This document shows positions 6,060-10,157 of a stretch of 10,157 nucleotides of DNA, piece after piece; within the stretch, counting starts at the first letter, position 1; each line of letters starts with the position of its first letter. The notes under the pieces are model-generated. The model saw nothing but the letters and a program-made list of their open reading frames with translations, had not been told where the DNA came from and did no database searches. Source of the stretch: Anaerolineales bacterium (GTDB lineage Bacteria > Chloroflexota > Anaerolineae > Anaerolineales > E44-bin32); assembly GCA_030608865.1 (NCBI GenBank), contig JAUWDI010000020.1, forward strand, positions 1-10,157, written 5' to 3'. The translations under genes and the position numbers were made by a program.

Positions 6060-6983
6060 ATGGAATCACTTGAAGTTCCTGATGGCCACCGCTCTGGTTT
6101 CGTCGCCCTTGCTGGTCGGCCCAATGTAGGAAAATCCACGCTGATCAACCGACTTCTTGGGCAGCGAATCGCGGCGGTGTCACCGAAGCCGCAAACGACC
6201 CGCCAGCGCCAACTTGGAATCCTCACGCTTCCGGATGCGCAGCTGATTTTCGTTGACACACCGGGGATTCATGAACCACTGCATAAATTAGGCGAGAAGA
6301 TGAATGAGGAAGCCCTTTCTTCTCTGAAGGAGGCGGATGTCGTACTGGCGCTCTTCGACCTCACGCGACCTCCAAACGAAGAAGACATACAGGTCGCGGC
6401 GCAGATCAAAGAGATCCAAGGACAGATGCCAATCCTTATCGCCCTCACAAAAGTAGATCGCGTGCCCGATGATCGCTTGTCTGACCGGCGCGCAGCGTTT
6501 CGAACGCTGCTCCCCGAAGCTGACTTCCTGGAGATCTCGTCGACTCGAGGGGATAACCTGGACGAATTGGTCGAACGTATCAAAGCTGAATTGCCCGAGG
6601 GTCCTCGCCTCTTTCCACCGGAAACAATAACAGATGCGTACGAGCGCGACATCGCCGCCGACATGATCCGTGCTGCTGCTTTGAAAAATCTGCGCGACGA
6701 AGTTCCACACAGCCTTGCTATACGGATCGATGAATTCGAAGAACGGAATGAACATGGCGCCTACATCGAAGCTACAATATTTGTTGAACGCGATTCCCAG
6801 AAAGGGATCGTCATCGGCAAGGGTGGCACCATGCTGAAGACGATCGGTACGTTTGCCCGAAAGGAAATCGAAGCCGCAACAGACCGCAAAATCTACTTAA
6901 AATTACGCGTCAAAGTATTGCCCGGATGGCGTAATGACGAAAACAAGCTTAAGAGTTTCGGCTTTGGGGGGTCTGGTCACTAA
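6060..6983 (+). CDS. era: GTPase Era, 16S rRNA-binding ribosome assembly factor
   Basis: Era is a GTPase that binds the 3' end of 16S rRNA and acts in late assembly of the 30S subunit. All parts are visible in 307 residues, the usual length: G1 GRPNVGKS (19-26), the switch I threonines (Thr46-Thr47), G3 DTPG (66-69), G4 TKVD (130-133), a G5-like ISST (159-162), and a C-terminal KH domain with GIVIGKGG (249-256) preceded by the RDEVPHS linker (212-218). The tail ends in a glycine-rich GFGGSGH. ATG 6060 is the first possible start because an in-frame TAG lies at 6054-6056, and it gives the standard short lead into HRSGFVALAGRPNVGKS. It lacks a Shine-Dalgarno (see the leaderless promoter candidate). 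It is the first gene of a compact run; the methyltransferase starts 30 nt after its stop. Confidence 0.97.
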   Translation: MESLEVPDGHRSGFVALAGRPNVGKSTLINRLLGQRIAAVSPKPQTTRQRQLGILTLPDAQLIFVDTPGIHEPLHKLGEKMNEEALSSLKEADVVLALFDLTRPPNEEDIQVAAQIKEIQGQMPILIALTKVDRVPDDRLSDRRAAFRTLLPEADFLEISSTRGDNLDELVERIKAELPEGPRLFPPETITDAYERDIAADMIRAAALKNLRDEVPHSLAIRIDEFEERNEHGAYIEATIFVERDSQKGIVIGKGGTMLKTIGTFARKEIEAATDRKIYLKLRVKVLPGWRNDENKLKSFGFGGSGH

Positions 6984-7013
6984 GGGTGCAGATACATTCG
7001 CTGAGGGATAACC

Positions 7014-7934
7014 TTGAGCAAGGATAAATCGAAGGGCACAAAAACAAGCTCTTTCGGGGCGCCGGGGCGCATCAGCCATGATGCATCAGCGTTCTACAGC
7101 AGCCGCCTTTATCAGGGACGGCAGCGGGAAATTGCTTCACCCCACCCTGAGAATCCTATCCCTGAGGAAAGCCTCAATTGTTTCCACCTGAAATCATCAG
7201 GCGACATGTCCGAACTCCCTGATTACAGCGTCCACCTCATGGTGACCTCACCACCCTACAACGTCCGCAAAGAGTACGACGAGGATCTCACCCTTGAGGA
7301 ATACATCGACCTACTACATGTTGTCTTTAAAGAGACCTACCGGGTGTTGGTAACCGGCGGGCGAGCCTGCATTAATATCGCCAATCTGGGTCGGAAGCCT
7401 TACCTGCCGCTGCATGCTCTCATCATTCAAACCATGCTCGAAATCGGCTTCTTGATGAGGGGAGAAATCATCTGGGACAAAGCCGCGAGCGCCTCCCCCT
7501 CCACAGCATGGGGGTCGTGGCAGTCAGCATCCAATCCTGTATTACGCGATGTCCATGAGTACATACTCGTCTTCTCAAAGGAGTCTTTTTCACGCAAACC
7601 TGAAGTCAAAGAAGATACGATCGAGCGCGAGTCTTTCCTCGAGTGGACGAAGAGCATCTGGACTTTCCCCGCCGTTTCTGCCAAGCGGATCGGACATCCG
7701 GCTCCATTTCCTGAGGAACTTCCCAGACGCCTAATCGACCTCTACACCTTTAAGAACGACGTGGTCCTCGATCCTTTCTGTGGATCTGGAACCACCTGTC
7801 TGGCAGCATTTCGACTCGGAAGGCAGTACATCGGTTACGAAATTAATCCGCAGTACAAACAGCTCGCAGAAGAACGACTTGGAGACGCAACAGAAGGCGA
7901 TCTCCTGGGAAAAGCTGCGACGGACGAAACTTAG
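7014..7934 (+). CDS. Beta-class site-specific DNA methyltransferase, orphan
   Basis: This 306-residue enzyme methylates an exocyclic amino group in DNA (N4-cytosine or N6-adenine) using S-adenosylmethionine. Catalytic motif IV, TSPPY (78-82), comes before the SAM-binding motif I, DPFCGSGTT (253-261), the order of the beta class. SPPY-type motifs are common in N4-cytosine enzymes, so that is the favoured chemistry, but this is not decisive. Other conserved blocks are ANLGRKPY (123-130), GEIIWDKAAS (150-159), HEYILVFSK (181-189) and GHPAPFPEELPRRL (227-240). The first 50 residues are basic and poorly conserved in look. Start TTG 7014 has a good Shine-Dalgarno (GAGGG at 7003-7007, 6 nt away). 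No restriction endonuclease gene lies on either side; it sits between era and purB with gaps of 30 and 8 nt, so it is probably a co-transcribed orphan enzyme. The recognition sequence cannot be read from the protein. Confidence 0.93.
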   Translation: MSKDKSKGTKTSSFGAPGRISHDASAFYSSRLYQGRQREIASPHPENPIPEESLNCFHLKSSGDMSELPDYSVHLMVTSPPYNVRKEYDEDLTLEEYIDLLHVVFKETYRVLVTGGRACINIANLGRKPYLPLHALIIQTMLEIGFLMRGEIIWDKAASASPSTAWGSWQSASNPVLRDVHEYILVFSKESFSRKPEVKEDTIERESFLEWTKSIWTFPAVSAKRIGHPAPFPEELPRRLIDLYTFKNDVVLDPFCGSGTTCLAAFRLGRQYIGYEINPQYKQLAEERLGDATEGDLLGKAATDET

Positions 7935-7942
7935 AGGAGAAG

Positions 7943-9340
7943 ATGGCCTACCAATCCCCGTTCTCAACTCGTTACGGTTCACCGGAGATGCGCGCAATAT
8001 GGTCTGAGGTAGCCAAGAGGCGCACCTGGCGCAGTGTTTGGTTTGCTGTCGCTGAGGCGCAAGCGACTGCTGATCTTGTCTCACCGGAGCAAATTAAAGA
8101 GATCCGAGCCAAGGTTGATGCGATCGATCTGGCCCGAGCTTGTGAAATAGAAGCCGAGATAGGGCACGATCTAATGGCTGAACTGCGTACCTTCGCTGAG
8201 CAATGCCCGTCGGGCGGCGCAATCCTACATTGGGGATTAACGTCCGCAGACGTCCAGGATAACGCCGATGTCATGCGTCAGAAGGCTGCACTCGCCCTGG
8301 TACTCGATAACCTGAGGACTCTGCTATTGGCCTTCGCCGAGCGCATTGAGGAGACTCATGATTTGCCCATCATGGGCTTCACCCACCTGCAGCCTGCCGA
8401 ACCAACGACGCTGGGTTACCGCCTGAGCGTCTACGCCCAAGACCTTTTAGAGGGGTTCGAAACTCTACTGAGTCTGCACCGCAGGTTGCGCGGGAAAGGG
8501 ATTCGCGGTCCGGTTGGGACATCTGGTCCGTTTGTAGATATGCTAGCAGATTCCGATATCACACCTGAAATGCTCGAGTCGAACGTCATGGACTCCCTCA
8601 ACCTCGAAGCATTCCCAATCACGGCGCAGACCTACCCACGCATGCAAGACTATCGATTGATCAGCGGCTTGACCGACATCGCTGGCTCCTTACATAAGTT
8701 TGCCTTCGATCTGCGCCTGCTGCAGTCACCAGGTTTCGGCGGTCTTCAGGAACCCTTTGGTGATAAACAAGTCGGATCGAGCGCAATGCCCTTCAAACGC
8801 AATCCGGTGGCAGCGGAGAAGATTTGCTCGCTGGCTCGAGAGACCGCGGCCTGGGTGGATGTCGCCTGGCAGAATGGCGCCACGTCCCTTCTCGAGCGGA
8901 CGCTTGACGATTCCGCCAACCGGCGCAGCATGATCCCGGAGGCGTTCTTAGCTTGCGATGAGATGCTGCGCACTTCATCTCAAATTCTCCAGGAGTTGGT
9001 CATCGACCGCGATCACTTCCAATCCCAGCTTAAGCGCTTTGGACCCTTCGCCGCGATCGAGCGCATTTTAACCGCTCTTGTCCAGGCTGGCGCCGACCGC
9101 CAGGAGATGCATGAACGACTTCGCCAGCACAGCATGAAAGCATGGGAGGCCTATCAAACAAAGGGGAAGAACCCGCTTAAGGGCTTGCTATCCAAGGATA
9201 CCGCCCTGCTTAAGTACCTGCAGCCGGCACGAATCCGTAAGCTGCTGGATGCGAGCACTTATGTTGGTCTTGCTCCTGTGAGAGCGGATGAAATGGCGGC
9301 GCGCATTCGCGAGCGATTAGCCCCAGAGCAGAAAGAATAG
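7943..9340 (+). CDS. purB: Adenylosuccinate lyase
   Basis: The enzyme releases fumarate from SAICAR and from adenylosuccinate, two steps of purine nucleotide synthesis, as a cytosolic tetramer. The 465-residue protein has the fumarase/aspartase superfamily signature GSSAMPFKRNP (278-288) on the mobile catalytic loop, the GHD motif with His75, HWGLTSADVQDNA (96-108), and THLQPAEPTT (147-156) with His148, the expected general-acid histidine. The C-terminal helical domain is complete. The length fits the short bacterial PurB subfamily (roughly 430-480). Arginosuccinate lyase and carboxymuconate cycloisomerase share the fold, but the SAMPFKRNP loop and HWG.TS block favour PurB. ATG 7943 follows the methyltransferase stop by 8 nt, and its Shine-Dalgarno GAGGAGA (7934-7940) overlaps that stop codon, which points to co-transcription. 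No other purine genes are in view. Confidence 0.95.
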   Translation: MAYQSPFSTRYGSPEMRAIWSEVAKRRTWRSVWFAVAEAQATADLVSPEQIKEIRAKVDAIDLARACEIEAEIGHDLMAELRTFAEQCPSGGAILHWGLTSADVQDNADVMRQKAALALVLDNLRTLLLAFAERIEETHDLPIMGFTHLQPAEPTTLGYRLSVYAQDLLEGFETLLSLHRRLRGKGIRGPVGTSGPFVDMLADSDITPEMLESNVMDSLNLEAFPITAQTYPRMQDYRLISGLTDIAGSLHKFAFDLRLLQSPGFGGLQEPFGDKQVGSSAMPFKRNPVAAEKICSLARETAAWVDVAWQNGATSLLERTLDDSANRRSMIPEAFLACDEMLRTSSQILQELVIDRDHFQSQLKRFGPFAAIERILTALVQAGADRQEMHERLRQHSMKAWEAYQTKGKNPLKGLLSKDTALLKYLQPARIRKLLDASTYVGLAPVRADEMAARIRERLAPEQKE

Positions 9341-9492
9341 AATTCAGGAGTAATACCTACCCGCTCAGCAGCGCACTGGGTAGATTGAATGCGGTGTTTC
9401 TTTCGTTGTCCAGTCGTTTGAATTTACCAGCATTGACTTTGGATATAAAGGCTTATTCGAAGCAGTAACCCGACCACAGAGGGCAGCCAACG
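9341..9492 (+). other. Gap between purB and the YhhN-family gene
   Basis: An inverted repeat (CTACCC 9357-9362 and GGGTAG 9378-9383) could form a 6-bp hairpin, but the T-rich stretch TTTCTTT starts only about 15 nt later, so it is at best a weak terminator. TATAAA at 9444-9449 may be a -10 box; the nearest -35-like word, TTGAAT (9418-9423), is 20 nt away. The next gene has GAGGG (9479-9483) 9 nt before its ATG. Nothing else stands out. Confidence 0.35.
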
Positions 9493-10157
9493 ATGGTGTT
9501 CTTCCTCTTTCTTGCAGCAATGTTCGCCGTCCTTGATTGGATAGCAGTCGCAACAAACCGCCGGCGGCTCGAATACGTCGCCAAACCCGCAACCATGCTG
9601 GGATTGGTTTTATGGTTCGCGACCACCTTGCCTGCAGTGCCTGCTCCAGCAGGCACCTGGTTCCTTCTTGGAATGGGAATTTTCCTCGCCGGGGATATTT
9701 TCTTGATGCTTCCGTCTGAAAATTTCATTAAAGGCCTGCTCGCCTTTCTCCTGGGCAATATCGCTTATATCGTCGCCTTCAATCTCCCGCAGCCGATATT
9801 CCAACCGCTATCCCTTGTTTTCCTTGCGATCATCGGTACCGCATACGCATTCCTTTTGAGACGTATCAGTCGGGCTTTGCGTGCGAGTAAGCAGGGCGAA
9901 CTCATCGGACCGGTGATCGCATATGCCGCCGTCCTCGGTCTCACCCTCTTCTCAACCCTATCGACACTCTTACGAGCGACTTGGCCTCCGCAAGCCGCGG
10001 TTCTTGCGGCGATCGGCGGCGGGCTGTTCGTCCTCTCAGACAGCATGTTAGGGTGGAGCCGCTACGTCAAGCCGATTCCGAACGGACGACTCATAACGAT
10101 TATCACCTACCACCTCTCCCAACTCTTCTTGGCAACGTCGTTCCTTCTATTCCTGGA
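9493..10157 (+). CDS. YhhN/TMEM86 family membrane protein, putative lysoplasmalogenase (3' partial)
   Basis: The frame opens at ATG 9493 (in-frame TAA upstream at 9466-9468; GAGGG Shine-Dalgarno 9 nt away) and is still open at the right edge after 221 residues, close to the family's usual 210-240. It is a very hydrophobic protein with about seven or eight membrane segments. Family landmarks are KPATMLGL (31-38), GDIFLMLP (67-74, Asp68), FIKGLLAFLLGNIAYIVAF (78-96) and LFVLSDSMLGW (178-188, Asp183), followed by ITYHLSQ (204-210). YhhN/TMEM86 proteins hydrolyse the vinyl-ether bond of lysoplasmalogens in the characterised cases; the two aspartates lie in the conserved, probably catalytic, membrane helices. 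The position usually held by His in the GHxxY-like block is Asn89 here. Family assignment is good; the activity is inferred, and other bacterial members may use other ether lipids. Confidence 0.85.
   Translation, partial: MVFFLFLAAMFAVLDWIAVATNRRRLEYVAKPATMLGLVLWFATTLPAVPAPAGTWFLLGMGIFLAGDIFLMLPSENFIKGLLAFLLGNIAYIVAFNLPQPIFQPLSLVFLAIIGTAYAFLLRRISRALRASKQGELIGPVIAYAAVLGLTLFSTLSTLLRATWPPQAAVLAAIGGGLFVLSDSMLGWSRYVKPIPNGRLITIITYHLSQLFLATSFLLFL

Noticed and set aside
7731..8084. Minus-strand open frame across the methyltransferase/purB junction, considered as a hidden restriction or antitoxin gene
   Set aside because: No recognisable motif or ribosome-binding site; it is opposite conserved motif I of the methyltransferase and the PurB N-terminus.
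9357..9383. Inverted repeat after purB as a Rho-independent terminator
   Set aside because: A 6-bp stem with a 15-nt loop and no adjacent T-run is too weak for a confident call.

Overview
The window looks like chromosomal DNA from a free-living, moderately GC-rich bacterium, most plausibly a member of the Chloroflexota (Anaerolineae-like). The reasons are family style, not a marker gene: a LysM protein whose repeats begin with Cys-x-Pro-Pro, an LCP-family protein on a Pro/Thr-rich stalk, and a sensor-kinase-like protein with an LRQP-type H-box. This placement is inference. There is no rRNA, tRNA, CRISPR array, insertion sequence or prophage.

Left part (1-3955, all +): a membrane-anchored GAF/HATPase sensor-kinase-like protein, cut by the left edge, is followed after 5 nt by a small membrane-anchored double-LysM protein. 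After a 140-nt gap comes an LCP-family (LytR-CpsA-Psr) protein with a lipoprotein-type N-terminus. The last two are envelope genes; the first may sense or regulate that process. The kinase-like protein has intact ATP-binding boxes but lacks the phospho-acceptor histidine.

Middle (4073-5738): a single-gene unit with its own promoter and Shine-Dalgarno sequence encodes a tyrosine-recombinase-fold protein that has lost most catalytic residues, including the tyrosine. It converges on a minus-strand DUF47/PhoU-like gene, and a strong hairpin terminator lies between them. The DUF47 gene has no Pit phosphate transporter beside it in the window. It is probably read from one or both of two TATAAT promoters in the 321-nt divergent region 5739-6059.

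Right part (6060-10157, all +): era (ribosome-assembly GTPase), a beta-class DNA methyltransferase with no restriction partner, and purB (adenylosuccinate lyase) form a compact run with gaps of 30 and 8 nt. After 152 nt a YhhN/TMEM86-family membrane protein (putative lysoplasmalogenase) begins and runs off the right edge. Era has an unusual start region: no Shine-Dalgarno at its ATG, but a consensus-like promoter placed for a leaderless transcript, and a strong Shine-Dalgarno that serves a different overlapping frame.

No obvious new multi-gene defence or mobile system is present. The most interesting items are the two proteins that keep a fold but lose its catalytic residues (kinase-like and recombinase-like), the methyltransferase inside a housekeeping run, and the era start region.
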